This document shows, piece after piece, positions 26,558 through 35,503 of a stretch of 43,421 bases of DNA (position 1 is the stretch's first letter; each line of letters opens with the position of its first letter). This DNA comes from Desulfobacterales bacterium. GTDB lineage: Bacteria > Desulfobacterota > Desulfobacteria > Desulfobacterales > JARGFK01. The translations under genes and the position numbers were made by a program. The notes beneath the pieces are model-generated. The model did no database searches, was not told the DNA's origin, and worked only from the letters and a program-made list of their open reading frames with translations. The stretch lies in NCBI GenBank assembly GCA_029211065.1, contig JARGFK010000031.1, positions 1-43,421 on the forward strand. The letters are read 5' to 3'.

Positions 26558-26716
26558 AAGCTGCCTTTATATCCGGCTAAATAATCCTTTCTTAAATATC
26601 ATATTCTATACCCTGCTTTAGCATCAAGGCCCTTGCAAGACACTCCCTTTTGCCTGATTTCGGCTGGAATTGTCGGCAGGCTTCATGGAACGGCTCTAAA
26701 TCAGACAAGCTGCGTC

Positions 26717-27409
26717 TTAGGCCTGTTTCAGATCCGAGGCCATCTGTTCCCGGTAATACTCATAATATTTAAAAACTTTTTTTATGTAATACCGGGTGGC
26801 CTTGAAAGGAGGGATTCCCTGGTACATTCTGACTTTCCTAAGCCCGGCGTTATAGGCTGCCAGGGCGAGTTTGACATCGCCTTCGAAAATGTCTACCAGG
26901 CGCTTAAAATATAAAACGCCGCCGTTGATATTGTGCTCTGGATTAAAAATATCTTCGACGCCGAGCGCTTCAGCCGTTCCCGGCATCAGCTGCATCAGAC
27001 CCGCGGCGCCTCTTTTGGATATTGCCTTGGGGTTATATCCGGACTCCGCCATGATAATGGCTTTAATAAGCGCCGGATCGATCTCGTGTTCAGTGGCAAC
27101 CCTGACAATAATGGGATGAAAAAGATGTTCACCCTTGGTTAACCAGAGAGTGGGCACTGTCGGCAGCTTCCGGCTGGTCTTGTCTCCGATCTCTCCATTG
27201 AGTAAATCTTCCGGAATCGTAAGAATCGTACTGATCGGTTTTTGTAGGAATATGATTTGTGAATGCTTCTGGCCTTTATCAAGGGGGGGGATGAAGATAT
27301 GCTGGAGCATGATCAGCATGAAGGACCATGTCGCCATGCTGTGAAAGAAACGCGGGAAACGGCGTTTGTTTGTGCTACAGTTTTTAGATTGGGCAGAATC
27401 GCTCATCAT
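26717..27409 (-). CDS. lytic transglycosylase (SLT domain)
   Basis: The 230-residue protein has a single hydrophobic segment at about 24-42, a short linker and a C-terminal SLT domain. Catalytic Glu122 is in IIMAESGYNPKAISKRGAAG, followed by the typical LMQLMPGTAEALG and NINGGVLYFKRL and AYNAGLRKV motifs. It cleaves peptidoglycan to anhydromuramyl products, anchored to the inner membrane. Domain length and motif order are normal for small soluble-type transglycosylases (family 1). The starts at 27409 and 27406 (tandem ATG) both lack a ribosome site. Confidence 0.9.
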   Translation of the reverse strand: MMSDSAQSKNCSTNKRRFPRFFHSMATWSFMLIMLQHIFIPPLDKGQKHSQIIFLQKPISTILTIPEDLLNGEIGDKTSRKLPTVPTLWLTKGEHLFHPIIVRVATEHEIDPALIKAIIMAESGYNPKAISKRGAAGLMQLMPGTAEALGVEDIFNPEHNINGGVLYFKRLVDIFEGDVKLALAAYNAGLRKVRMYQGIPPFKATRYYIKKVFKYYEYYREQMASDLKQA

Positions 27410-27452
27410 GGTTATGCATTAAATATTTGCTGGGAAAACTTTTAAAAAAAAC

Positions 27453-27479
27453 CTTATATCAATATATATAGTATGTCAA
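27453..27479 (-). promoter_or_regulatory. sigma-70-like promoter upstream of the lytic transglycosylase
   Basis: On the minus strand a perfect TTGACA (27479-27474) is followed 15 bases later by TATAAG (27458-27453). The spacing is short, but the surrounding AT-rich sequence could shift the -10. It lies about 45 bases upstream of the gene start. Confidence 0.4.
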
Positions 27480-27805
27480 GTTTTCATAAACACCATATGT
27501 TGTAATACTTGTAAACAATTGAAACCTTACGCTACTGGTAATCGGTCATAAAGATATCCGAATAAAGCAACGTTTCGGATTCAACAAAACTTACTGTTGA
27601 TACCCCTTTATCCAGAGCCATGGCTGGAAACGCCGGGGCATTTTATCGCGTGAACCCAACCGCGTGTTCGGGAGTTAAAGCAGATTCACGAACAGATTGT
27701 CAAATTAAAAAATCGGAATGCTGCTTTAACACGCCGGGTCCGGCTCAATATGTATCTATCGCACAAGAAGCGAGGCGGCATCGGAACAGTATTGAATTCG
27801 CAACC
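27480..27805 (+). other. gap between the transglycosylase promoter and the Cys-rich protein
   Basis: About 330 bases hold no supported gene. A plus-strand frame without a start at about 27654-27812 reads PRVRELKQIHEQIVKLKNRN and continues in a similar basic helical style. It could be the fragment of a broken gene, but I cannot identify it. Confidence 0.35.
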
Positions 27806-28030
27806 CTATTGATTGCCATAGCCATTCCATTTGCCGCAGTCCGGGCATTGCCATGTGATTCCGTTGCAGGACATTCCCCAGAAGTTTTCCAGCATGCATT
27901 CCTGGCAGATCTGGAAGCCGCAGCGACAGGTCCAGCTGAATGGGAATACACCCGTGCAGCAGGCGCAATAATAATTTTTGGGGTGTCTTCGTTTTTTATT
28001 TTTGGCCGGTTCGGTTGAAAAGTCTTTCAT
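27806..28030 (-). CDS. cysteine-rich zinc-binding protein, 74 aa
   Basis: The 74-residue protein has ten cysteines in its 44 residues from 22 on: CACC at 22-25, CRC at 35-37, CQEC at 42-45, Cys55 and CPDC at 62-65. The spacing suggests two zinc sites, like a treble-clef or RING-type fold, with a basic N-terminal tail (KNKKRRHPK). It starts at ATG 28030, inside the end of the CoA-binding gene (35-base overlap), without a ribosome site of its own, so translation is likely coupled. The function is unknown. Confidence 0.65.
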   Translation of the reverse strand: MKDFSTEPAKNKKRRHPKNYYCACCTGVFPFSWTCRCGFQICQECMLENFWGMSCNGITWQCPDCGKWNGYGNQ

Positions 28031-28433
28031 ATTCGATTTTAATACACCGGTTCATGACCACGTCAATACCCGCGGTTGTTAATAGTTCAGCCGCTTCAAG
28101 GTTTTCAATATTGAGCTGCATCCAAAAAACGCGGGGTTCTAAACGCAACGCTTCGTGTGCGTGGGCCAACACTTTGTCGCTGTTCCTGAAAACATCGACA
28201 ATATCAATGGGCACGGGAACGTCGTCAAGGGACGGATAAGCCTTTGCACCTAAAATTTCTTTTTGACCCGGACGAATCGGAATAATCGTAATCCCCCGCT
28301 GTTGCAGATACCGGGCGACCCTGTAAGAATCTCTTTCAGGCTTTGGGCTAAGTCCCACCACAGCAACTGTATTTAAATGCTGAAGCATTTCCGTAAATTC
28401 GCTGTCCGAGGTGATAATTTTTCCAGGTTTCAT
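27996..28433 (-). CDS. CoA-binding protein (YccU-like)
   Basis: ATG 28433 is the natural start; a TTG six bases upstream is less likely. The 145-residue protein is a single Rossmann-like CoA-binding domain of the kind found in succinyl-CoA synthetase alpha: VAVVGLSPKPERDSYRVARYL near the N-terminus and YPSLDDVPVPIDIVDVFRNS in the middle. Stand-alone forms are widespread and poorly understood. The Cys-rich protein gene overlaps its end. Confidence 0.88.
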   Translation of the reverse strand: MKPGKIITSDSEFTEMLQHLNTVAVVGLSPKPERDSYRVARYLQQRGITIIPIRPGQKEILGAKAYPSLDDVPVPIDIVDVFRNSDKVLAHAHEALRLEPRVFWMQLNIENLEAAELLTTAGIDVVMNRCIKIEYERLFNRTGQK

Positions 28434-28435
28434 AA

Positions 28436-28549
28436 TCAATTCTTTGGCTTGTCTTGTAGTTCTTGTTGATCCGTGGTAAAAGGCAACATATCGAATTCAT
28501 GATCGAAACTTTGATAAGAGCCGATACGCCGAAGCTTGGCGCTGGGCAT
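28436..28549 (-). CDS. possible 37-aa protein upstream of the CoA-binding gene
   Basis: ATG 28549 opens a 37-residue frame ending with a TGA at 28436, just two bases before the start of the CoA-binding gene, so translation may be coupled. The product starts MPSAKLRRIGSYQSFDHEF and looks structured, but I see no ribosome site and do not recognise it. The frame extends upstream of the ATG to a TGA at about 28590, so it may be the end of a broken longer gene. The remaining bases to 28770 hold the polA promoter and nothing else visible. Confidence 0.3.
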   Translation of the reverse strand: MPSAKLRRIGSYQSFDHEFDMLPFTTDQQELQDKPKN

Positions 28550-28770
28550 AAAATAACGATATTTTTTAAAACCTAATGCAGGGAGCGCCTGATGTCAAAC
28601 AGCTTTCCGGTTTGAACGCATTCCCGTTTTAGCGGAACTCAGTCCTGAAATCTACTGACAATTGCTGGTTTCAGGGCCATTAAACAATTTTTTTTGCAGG
28701 GCGCTGTCGTAGTGGGCATCCAAAAGCAGCCCCGGCTGAGCTGACAATACTTTAATAATAAATATTTTCG

Positions 28771-31449
28771 ATGCATACAGAAAAAACCATCTATCTGATA
28801 GACGGCAGCGCCTACATCCACAGGGCTTACCATGCAATCCGGTCGTTGACGAATTCAAAAGGCTTTCCGACCAATGCCGTTTTCGGTTTTACGCGCATGC
28901 TGCTGAAACTGATGCAGGACCGTGCGCCCGAATATGTGGTCATGTGTTTTGACGCCAAGGGCCCGACATTTCGCCATGAAGCTTTCAAGGACTACAAAGC
29001 CAACCGGCCGGCGATGCCGGAAGATATGGCCGTTCAGATCCCGTACATCAAAGCTGTTACCGAGGGATACAATCTGGCCGTATATGAAGTGCCCGGATAT
29101 GAAGCCGACGATCTCATCGGCACGTTTGCGCGAAAGGCCGTGGAATCCGGATTCCGGGTCGTGATGGTAACCGGCGACAAAGACTTTATGCAGCTGGTCA
29201 CGGATCGTGCGGTAATTTGGGACCCCATGAAGGATGAAACCATCGATCTGGAAAAGATACAAAATTTAAAAGGCGTTCGGCCCGATCAGATTGTTGATGT
29301 GATGGGTCTATCGGGCGATGCTTCGGATAATATCCCCGGTGTTCCCGGCATCGGGCCCAAAACCGCGCTGGATCTGATCAAAACCTACGGAGACATGGAA
29401 ACCTTATATGGGCAGGTGGAAACCATCCGCAAAAAGAAACAGCGGGAAAACCTGATCCGGTACCGGGAACAGGCCTTTTTGAGCCGTCGGCTTGCCATCA
29501 TTGACACGCAGGCGCCGGTTCTCTTTGATGTTGCGGCGTTTAAAGTCAAAGAAGCGGACGCAGCAAGGCTTGCAGATCTGTTCCAGGAGCTCGAGTTCCG
29601 GCAGTTGCAGCAGGCGGTTTCACTGGCAGGCGATCACAGTCAAAAAAAATACCGGTCTATCCTGGACCCATCGGCCTTGGCCGGGTTGGTCAGCCGTCTG
29701 CAGTCCGCCGATCTCTTTGCCCTGGACACCGAAACCACCTCCAAGAACCCGATGGCGGCGCAACTGGTGGGATTGTCCTTTGCGATGAATCCGGACGAAG
29801 CCTTTTACATTCCTTGTGCCCATCAATATCCGGGCGCGCCCGCTCAACTCGGGCTTGCCGAAACGCTCCAGAAGCTGCAGCCGGTCCTGGAGAACGCCGG
29901 TATCCGGAAAATCGGTCAGAATATAAAATATGACTGGATGGTCTTGAAGCGCCACGGCATCAACATAGCCGGGGTTGAGTTTGACACCATGCTGGCCTCT
30001 TATCTGCTGAATCCCTCTAAAAGGGCTCACAATCTGGATCAGATTGCCCTGGATTTTTTGAATTATCGCAAAATAAAATTCAAAGACCTCATGGGCAAGG
30101 GAAAAGATATCACCGGCTTTGCCCAAGTCCCCTTAGAGACGGCAACAAGCTATGCCTGCGAGGATGCCGACATCACATTTTCGGCCTATGCGATGATGCG
30201 GCCTGAACTGGAAGCGGTCGGCCTTTTGACATTGATGGAGACGGTGGAGATGCCGCTGGTCCCTGTCTTGATGGACATGGAACTTAAAGGGATATGCGTG
30301 GACAAAGACCGCCTGAAGATGCTTTCAAAATCGTTCCAGCAGCAGTTGGAGCGGATCGAAGATGCCGTCTATGGGATTGCCGGCGAAACATTCAATATCA
30401 ACTCTTCCCAGCAGTTGGGGCGCATTCTTTTTGAAAAGCTTAATCTGCCGGTTCAGAAAAAAACCCTAAAAAAGACCGGCTATTCCACGGATGTCGATGT
30501 GTTGACGACCCTGGCCGCCTACCACGAACTGCCGGCACAGATACTGAGGCATCGAACCCTGTCCAAACTCAAGTCGACTTACACCGACGCGCTGCTGCAA
30601 CTCATCGATCCCCAAACCGGCCGGATTCATACCTCCTTTAACCAGACGGTGACGGCTACCGGCCGTCTCAGCAGCTCGGACCCGAATTTGCAAAACATTC
30701 CGGTCCGAACCGAGGAGGGCAGGGAGATCCGCAGCGCATTTGTGCCCCGAAAGGGCTGGCATCTGGTTTCGGCCGACTATTCGCAGATTGAACTGCGGAT
30801 ACTGGCGCATTATTCCGAGGATAAGATTCTGGTTAAGGCCTTTGAAGAAGATGAAGATATCCACGCCCGCACGGCAGCGGAGGTGTTCCAGGTTTTTCCG
30901 TCTTTTTTGAACGATGATCTGCGGCGGCAGGCCAAAGCCATCAATTTCGGCATTGTCTATGGAATGAGCGCCTACGGCCTTTCCAAACAATTGAACATCA
31001 GCCAGGCCATGGCGGATACATACATCAAAAATTATTTCAGCAGGTATAAAGGCGTCAAGGCATTTATGCAAAATACGATTGAGACTGCCCGCCGGACCGG
31101 AAAGACCAGCACGCTGCTGAACCGGATACGGCTGCTGCCGGATATCAACAGCAGCAATCGGAATGTGCGCCAGTTTGCCGAACGCACGGCCATTAATACG
31201 CCGATTCAGGGAACTGCGGCAGACCTCCTCAAAATGGCCATGATCAAGGTGGACGCCGCCTTTAAAGAAGAAAAGCTTCAAGCTGCAATGCTGCTTTCCG
31301 TTCATGATGAACTCGTTTTTGAAGTCCCGCCCAATGAGCTGGAAATCGTGCAAGGGGTGGTCAAAGCGGTTATGGAAAACATTTGGGATTTGAGGGTGCC
31401 CCTTAAAGTAAACATCGCTTCCGGTGACAACTGGGCGGTCGTTCACTGA
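28771..31449 (+). CDS. polA: DNA polymerase I
   Basis: The 892-residue protein has all three classic domains. The 5'-3' exonuclease (about 1-290) has YIHRAYHA, DYKANRP and the SGDASDNIPGVPGIGPKTA helix-hairpin-helix. The 3'-5' proofreading domain (about 310-510) retains its acidic residues in ALDTETTSKNP and ACEDADITFSAY. The polymerase domain has motif A DYSQIELRILAHYSED, motif B RRQAKAINFGIVYGMSAYGLS as a conserved helix, and motif C SVHDELVFE. It processes Okazaki fragments and repairs DNA. The start ATG 28771 fits the family, but no ribosome site is visible. Confidence 0.97.
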   Translation: MHTEKTIYLIDGSAYIHRAYHAIRSLTNSKGFPTNAVFGFTRMLLKLMQDRAPEYVVMCFDAKGPTFRHEAFKDYKANRPAMPEDMAVQIPYIKAVTEGYNLAVYEVPGYEADDLIGTFARKAVESGFRVVMVTGDKDFMQLVTDRAVIWDPMKDETIDLEKIQNLKGVRPDQIVDVMGLSGDASDNIPGVPGIGPKTALDLIKTYGDMETLYGQVETIRKKKQRENLIRYREQAFLSRRLAIIDTQAPVLFDVAAFKVKEADAARLADLFQELEFRQLQQAVSLAGDHSQKKYRSILDPSALAGLVSRLQSADLFALDTETTSKNPMAAQLVGLSFAMNPDEAFYIPCAHQYPGAPAQLGLAETLQKLQPVLENAGIRKIGQNIKYDWMVLKRHGINIAGVEFDTMLASYLLNPSKRAHNLDQIALDFLNYRKIKFKDLMGKGKDITGFAQVPLETATSYACEDADITFSAYAMMRPELEAVGLLTLMETVEMPLVPVLMDMELKGICVDKDRLKMLSKSFQQQLERIEDAVYGIAGETFNINSSQQLGRILFEKLNLPVQKKTLKKTGYSTDVDVLTTLAAYHELPAQILRHRTLSKLKSTYTDALLQLIDPQTGRIHTSFNQTVTATGRLSSSDPNLQNIPVRTEEGREIRSAFVPRKGWHLVSADYSQIELRILAHYSEDKILVKAFEEDEDIHARTAAEVFQVFPSFLNDDLRRQAKAINFGIVYGMSAYGLSKQLNISQAMADTYIKNYFSRYKGVKAFMQNTIETARRTGKTSTLLNRIRLLPDINSSNRNVRQFAERTAINTPIQGTAADLLKMAMIKVDAAFKEEKLQAAMLLSVHDELVFEVPPNELEIVQGVVKAVMENIWDLRVPLKVNIASGDNWAVVH

Positions 31450-31500
31450 ATGCGTTTAAGTTACGCCAATATCTCAAGACGATAAAGGGAAGTGATTGCC

Positions 31501-32061
31501 ATGCCGATCCGATGCAAGTGGGCCGGCGCCGATCCGCTTTATGTCCGTTATCATGACGTGGAGTGGGGCGTGCCCCTCCATGACGATAAAAAACTGTTCG
31601 AATTTCTAATTTTGGAGGGGGCTCAAGCCGGGTTGAGCTGGTTGACTATTTTGAAGAAAAGGGAAAATTTTCGCAGCACATTTGACAATTTTGATGTTGC
31701 TAAAATATCCGCATACGATTCCGCCAAGGTCGCTGCGCTGCTGGGCGATCCGGGAATCATTCGCAACAGGCTGAAAATAGAGGCGAGTGTCCAAAACGCC
31801 CGGGCCTTTCAAAAAGTTCAAACGGAATTCGGCAGCTTTGACAATTACATCTGGCGCTTTGCCGAGGGAGGGCCTATCCGGAACCGCTGGAAAACGGAAG
31901 CGAGCATACCGGCCCAAACACCGGCGTCCATCGCAATGAGCAGAGATTTGAAGCAGCGCGGATTTCGATTTGTGGGTCCGACCATCTGTTATGCTTTCAT
32001 GCAGGCGGTGGGCATGGTAAACGATCATGTGGTGAACTGCTTTCGGTATCGTCAGGTTTAA
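31501..32061 (+). CDS. tag: DNA-3-methyladenine glycosylase I
   Basis: I choose ATG 31501, which has AAAGGGAAG upstream at good distance; the GTG nine bases earlier is too close to it. The 186-residue protein has the Tag features: Cys5 (RCKW), the zinc-binding His near the start (RYHDVEWGVP), the catalytic-pocket Glu in LEGAQAGLSWLTILKKR, and the C-terminal HVVNCFRY with the other zinc ligands. It excises 3-methyladenine from DNA. It follows polA by 51 bases on the same strand, a plausible repair pair. Confidence 0.93.
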   Translation: MPIRCKWAGADPLYVRYHDVEWGVPLHDDKKLFEFLILEGAQAGLSWLTILKKRENFRSTFDNFDVAKISAYDSAKVAALLGDPGIIRNRLKIEASVQNARAFQKVQTEFGSFDNYIWRFAEGGPIRNRWKTEASIPAQTPASIAMSRDLKQRGFRFVGPTICYAFMQAVGMVNDHVVNCFRYRQV

Positions 32062-32094
32062 ACCCGTCCGTCTCATTCGAAAGAGGTATTGTTA

Positions 32095-32175
32095 ATGGCG
32101 ACAAAAAGGCAACCGTCCGCCCTGACGACTGCATTGATAAAGAGGACCGCAGGCCGGGGCGCAGATCTGGAATGA
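32095..32175 (+). CDS. possible 26-aa leader ORF coupled to the thioesterase
   Basis: ATG 32095 has AGAGG about eight bases upstream and opens a 26-residue frame (MATKRQPSALTTALIKRTAG and six more). Its TGA overlaps the ATG of the thioesterase gene (ATGA at 32172). The thioesterase itself has no ribosome site, so it may depend on this leader for translation. The peptide is basic and may have no function beyond that. Confidence 0.4.
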   Translation: MATKRQPSALTTALIKRTAGRGADLE

Positions 32176-32603
32176 AGCAGAACAGCCCACGGCAAATTGA
32201 ATTGATCACCCTCTTTAACCAAAAGGCGCCGATAGCGCGGCTTTTTGGCATGAAGCTCTCTTTTACGAATTCAGGCAATGCCATTATTGACCTGCCGTAT
32301 AACCCGGAGCTTGACCATGCCCTGGGGGGCATCCATGGCGGCGTGTATGCCACCATGCTGGACAACGCCGGCTGGTTTACGGCAGCGGCTGCTCATGATT
32401 TTTCGTGTTGGGTGGCCACATCTGAAATGTCGCTGCATTTTTTGAAAGCGATTCAAAAAACGTCTCTGCGCAGTATCGGCAATTTGATTAAAAAAGGCAA
32501 ACGGCAGGATATCGCCGAGATGCACCTCTATGACGGCGCAGGGGAACTGGTGGGCCATGCCACCGGCACGTTTGTGGTGTTAGCGGGTATTTCGCTGCCC
32601 TGA
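32172..32603 (+). CDS. PaaI-family hotdog thioesterase
   Basis: The 143-residue protein is a single hotdog domain. The central helix region reads HALGGIHGGVYATMLDNAGWF, which contains the conserved HGG and the acidic residue (Asp) of PaaI/YbgC-like acyl-CoA thioesterases. It would hydrolyse an acyl-CoA, often of phenylacetyl or short-chain type. The substrate cannot be assigned. It has no ribosome site and may be translated from the upstream leader. Confidence 0.88.
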   Translation: MKQNSPRQIELITLFNQKAPIARLFGMKLSFTNSGNAIIDLPYNPELDHALGGIHGGVYATMLDNAGWFTAAAAHDFSCWVATSEMSLHFLKAIQKTSLRSIGNLIKKGKRQDIAEMHLYDGAGELVGHATGTFVVLAGISLP

Positions 32604-32669
32604 CCCGCTGTTGCCTTTTAGGAATGTTGACTGAAAATCCGGTATGTAAGGTCGGAAAAGGAGGCGCTG

Positions 32670-33968
32670 ATGACCATCTGCAAAACTTGCGGTAAAAGAC
32701 ATAATGTCGGATTCGTATCCACGCGGTTTGCCGGCACGGACGGTGTGTCTCTTGAAACTGAAAAATGGGCGGCTGTTTTTAAAAGGGAAGGGTACAATTG
32801 CTTTTATTTCGCCGGGGAACTGGAGCGTCCCCGGCAGAGTTCCTATCTGGTCAAGGAAGCCCATTTCAAGCATCCCGACATCAGGGATATTTATAAAAGT
32901 GTTTTCGGCGTTCAAACGCGCAAGCGATCGATGACCCGGCAAATTCATGCGTCCAAAGAAAGGTTAAAGAATCATCTCTATAAGTTTATCAGAAAGTTCA
33001 GAATTGATTTGCTGGTTCCGGAAAACGCTCTCACCATTCCCCTCAACATTCCCTTGGGCATTGCCCTGACCGAACTCATTTCCGAGACCGGCATCCGCGT
33101 GATCGCCCATCATCATGACTTTTTCTGGGAACGGCAGAATTTTATGACAAATGCCGTCTGGGAATATCTTAACATGGCCTTCCCGCCGCATTTGCCCAGC
33201 ATTCAGCATGTGGTCATCAATTCCTCGGCCGACAACCAGCTGAGCCTGCGGACCGGCATATCCGCCACCATCATTCCCAATGTGATGGACTTTGACAACC
33301 CGCCGCCGCCGATGGACGCCTATGCGTCGGATGTCCGGCAAAGCCTTGAACTGGATGACGATGAACTCCTTATCCTGCAACCGACCCGGGTGGTCAAGCG
33401 CAAAGGCATCGAGCACGCCATCGAACTGGTCCATCGGTTGGGCATAAAAGCCAAACTGATTATTTCGCACGCGTCCGATGACGAGGGTTATGATTATGAG
33501 CGCCGGGTCAGAGAATATTCCAGGCTGATGGGTGTCAACACGAACTTCGTCTGTAAACTTATTAATGAACACAGGGGGCGGACAGCGGACGGCAGAAAGA
33601 TTTATACACTGGCCGATGTTTACCCCCATGCGGACCTGGTGACCTATCCATCGACCTTCGAGGGGTTCGGCAATGCCTTTTTAGAGACCATCTATTTCCG
33701 CAAACCGATCGTGGTCAATACGTATTCCATTTATGAAATGGATATCAAACCCAAAAAATTCAATGTGATCGAAATTGACGGCTATGTTACCGACAAGGCC
33801 GTTCGGCAAACCCGAGAAATTCTAAAAGACCCGGTGTATTGCCGGAAAATGGTTGAGGAAAATTATGAAAAGGCCAAACGCTATTATTCCTACAAGGTTC
33901 TGCACCAGAAACTGAGGAATCTGATTGTCGAATCGATGGGATGCAGTTTTTCACAAAATGAAAAATAG
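32670..33968 (+). CDS. glycosyltransferase family 4
   Basis: The 432-residue protein is a GT-B glycosyltransferase. The C-terminal half has LILQPTRVVKRKGIEHAIEL (donor-site strand and Arg/Lys) and the acceptor-donor motif EGFGNAFLE (the E-x7-E signature). The N-terminal domain starts with the sequence CKTCGKRH, a CxxC that is unusual for the family. It may act on a compatible solute (similar enzymes make mannosylglucosylglycerate) or a cell-surface glycan. The ribosome site AAAAGGAGG is excellent. Confidence 0.85.
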   Translation: MTICKTCGKRHNVGFVSTRFAGTDGVSLETEKWAAVFKREGYNCFYFAGELERPRQSSYLVKEAHFKHPDIRDIYKSVFGVQTRKRSMTRQIHASKERLKNHLYKFIRKFRIDLLVPENALTIPLNIPLGIALTELISETGIRVIAHHHDFFWERQNFMTNAVWEYLNMAFPPHLPSIQHVVINSSADNQLSLRTGISATIIPNVMDFDNPPPPMDAYASDVRQSLELDDDELLILQPTRVVKRKGIEHAIELVHRLGIKAKLIISHASDDEGYDYERRVREYSRLMGVNTNFVCKLINEHRGRTADGRKIYTLADVYPHADLVTYPSTFEGFGNAFLETIYFRKPIVVNTYSIYEMDIKPKKFNVIEIDGYVTDKAVRQTREILKDPVYCRKMVEENYEKAKRYYSYKVLHQKLRNLIVESMGCSFSQNEK

Positions 33969-33980
33969 TAGGTGATAAAG

Positions 33981-34793
33981 ATGGTGGCATTATTTGAAGG
34001 GTTAAATCCGGTCCTGCAGGCACTGCTCGGCACCCTGTTTACCTGGCTGCTGACCGCACTGGGGGCGGCGACTGTTTTTACAGTAAAGACCGTGAACCGG
34101 AAAATGATGGACGGCATGCTGGGGTTTGCCGCCGGTGTCATGATTGCCGCCAGCTACTGGTCCCTGCTGGCGCCGGCCATCGAAATGTCTGAAGGAAAGT
34201 CGCTGCCGGCCTGGTTTCCGGCCGTGATAGGGTTTATGGCCGGCGGCCTGTTCCTGTGGGGGGTTGATAAAGTCCTACCCCATCTGCACCTGGGTTTGCC
34301 CATGGAAGCGGCTGAAGGAATCAGTACCCGCTGGCGGCGGAGCATCCTGTTGGTGATGGCCATTACACTTCACAACATTCCGGAGGGGCTGGCGGTTGGT
34401 GTCGCCTTCGGCGCCGTGGCGGCGGGGCATTCTTCCGCTACCCCGGCCGCTGCGGTGGTACTGGCTGTCGGGATCGGCATTCAAAATTTTCCGGAGGGGA
34501 TGGCGGTTTCCATGCCGCTGAGACGCGAAGGCATGTCCCGGCTGAAAAGTTTCTGGTACGGCCAGCTTTCCGGGGTGGTGGAACCGATAGCTGGCGTGAT
34601 CGGCGCCGCCGCCGTCATCGTCGCCCAGCCCATTTTGCCCTATGCCCTGGCGTTTGCCGCCGGCGCTATGATTTTTGTGGTGGTGGAGGAATTGATTCCG
34701 GAATCGCAACGGGGCGGAAATACCGATTTTGCGACCATTTGTACCATGCTGGGATTTACCGTGATGATGTGGCTGGATGTGGCTTTTGGATAA
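33981..34793 (+). CDS. ZIP-family metal transporter
   Basis: I choose ATG 33981 (AGGTGA upstream) over GTG 33972. The 270-residue protein has eight hydrophobic segments and both metal-binding motifs of ZIP transporters: [14 protein letters not shown] in TM4 and [11 protein letters not shown] in TM5 (here Gln-Asn-Phe replaces the usual His-Asn-x, a mild variation). It probably imports zinc or another divalent metal. It follows the glycosyltransferase by 12 bases, perhaps co-transcribed. Confidence 0.88.
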   Translation: MVALFEGLNPVLQALLGTLFTWLLTALGAATVFTVKTVNRKMMDGMLGFAAGVMIAASYWSLLAPAIEMSEGKSLPAWFPAVIGFMAGGLFLWGVDKVLPHLHLGLPMEAAEGISTRWRRSILLVMAITLHNIPEGLAVGVAFGAVAAGHSSATPAAAVVLAVGIGIQNFPEGMAVSMPLRREGMSRLKSFWYGQLSGVVEPIAGVIGAAAVIVAQPILPYALAFAAGAMIFVVVEELIPESQRGGNTDFATICTMLGFTVMMWLDVAFG

Positions 34794-34816
34794 GAGGCCA
34801 TTGAAAAACGCTCCCT

Positions 34817-35503
34817 TCAGCGGTAAAATTTTACCAGGCGTTCCGGTGCAACCCCCAAAAGATAAAGTGTAATTAACATCCAGTTTCGCAGGGTGCAATA
34901 GAGCACGCCTTCTTTTTCCCAGCGGCGGGGTGAGGTTAGCGCCATGTCCGGTAGAATGATAATTTTGCCGCCGGCCTTTTTGAGACGACGCATCAAATCA
35001 ACGTCTTCCATTAAAGGGATGTCTCTGAACCCGCCGATTTTGTCATAAATCGTTTTGTTTATGAAAATGGCCTGATCGCCGTAGGGGATTTTCGTAAGGC
35101 GCGATCGTATCGACACCGCCCTTTCAATAAGGCGGAAAACGCGTTTGCCCGAATCGATGCCCAAAGAGAAAGCGCCCCCGGCAACATCTTTGCGGCGACA
35201 GACAGCCACAATTTGTAACAACGCATCCTTGCCAAGGACGACGTCCGCGTGGAGAAAAATAAGAATTTCGCCTGTTGCCAGCCGGGAGCCCCGGTTCATC
35301 TGAAAGCCGCGTCCCTTGGGGGACTTGATTTTTTTTACGGTAGTGGAAGTGACGGCTGCAAGGGTGCTGCCGCCGGGGTCGCCGTCCACAATGATAATCT
35401 CCAGGCTGAAATCACCTGCCAGATTTTGTAGATGCATGAGGGTCCTGTTTATGATATAGGCCTCGTTCAACACCGGAATGATGATGGAAAGGTGATGCCT
35501 CAT
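34817..35503 (-). CDS. family 2 glycosyltransferase of TIGR04283 type
   Basis: I use ATG 35503; the frame opens to 35545 but without support. The 228-residue protein is a GT-A transferase with SIIIPVLNEAYIINRTL at the start, the DGDPGGST strand, GRGFQMNRGSRLATGEILIF and FLHADVVL with the DxD-like acidic pair, and MEDVDLMRRLKKAG. This combination fits TIGR04283, called rSAM/selenodomain-associated transferase 2. Family members often occur with radical SAM or selenium genes. Its start overlaps the divergent gene at 35502 by two bases. Confidence 0.85.
   Translation of the reverse strand: MRHHLSIIIPVLNEAYIINRTLMHLQNLAGDFSLEIIIVDGDPGGSTLAAVTSTTVKKIKSPKGRGFQMNRGSRLATGEILIFLHADVVLGKDALLQIVAVCRRKDVAGGAFSLGIDSGKRVFRLIERAVSIRSRLTKIPYGDQAIFINKTIYDKIGGFRDIPLMEDVDLMRRLKKAGGKIIILPDMALTSPRRWEKEGVLYCTLRNWMLITLYLLGVAPERLVKFYR

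Noticed and set aside
27654-27812. Start-less plus-strand frame with a basic helical stretch (RVRELKQIHEQIVKLKN)
   Set aside because: It resembles part of a coiled-coil protein or transposase, but without a start, motif or flanking repeat I cannot call it a gene fragment.
27620-28018. 132-residue plus-strand frame over the Cys-rich protein gene
   Set aside because: It is opposite a better-supported minus-strand frame with conserved cysteines and has no family match.
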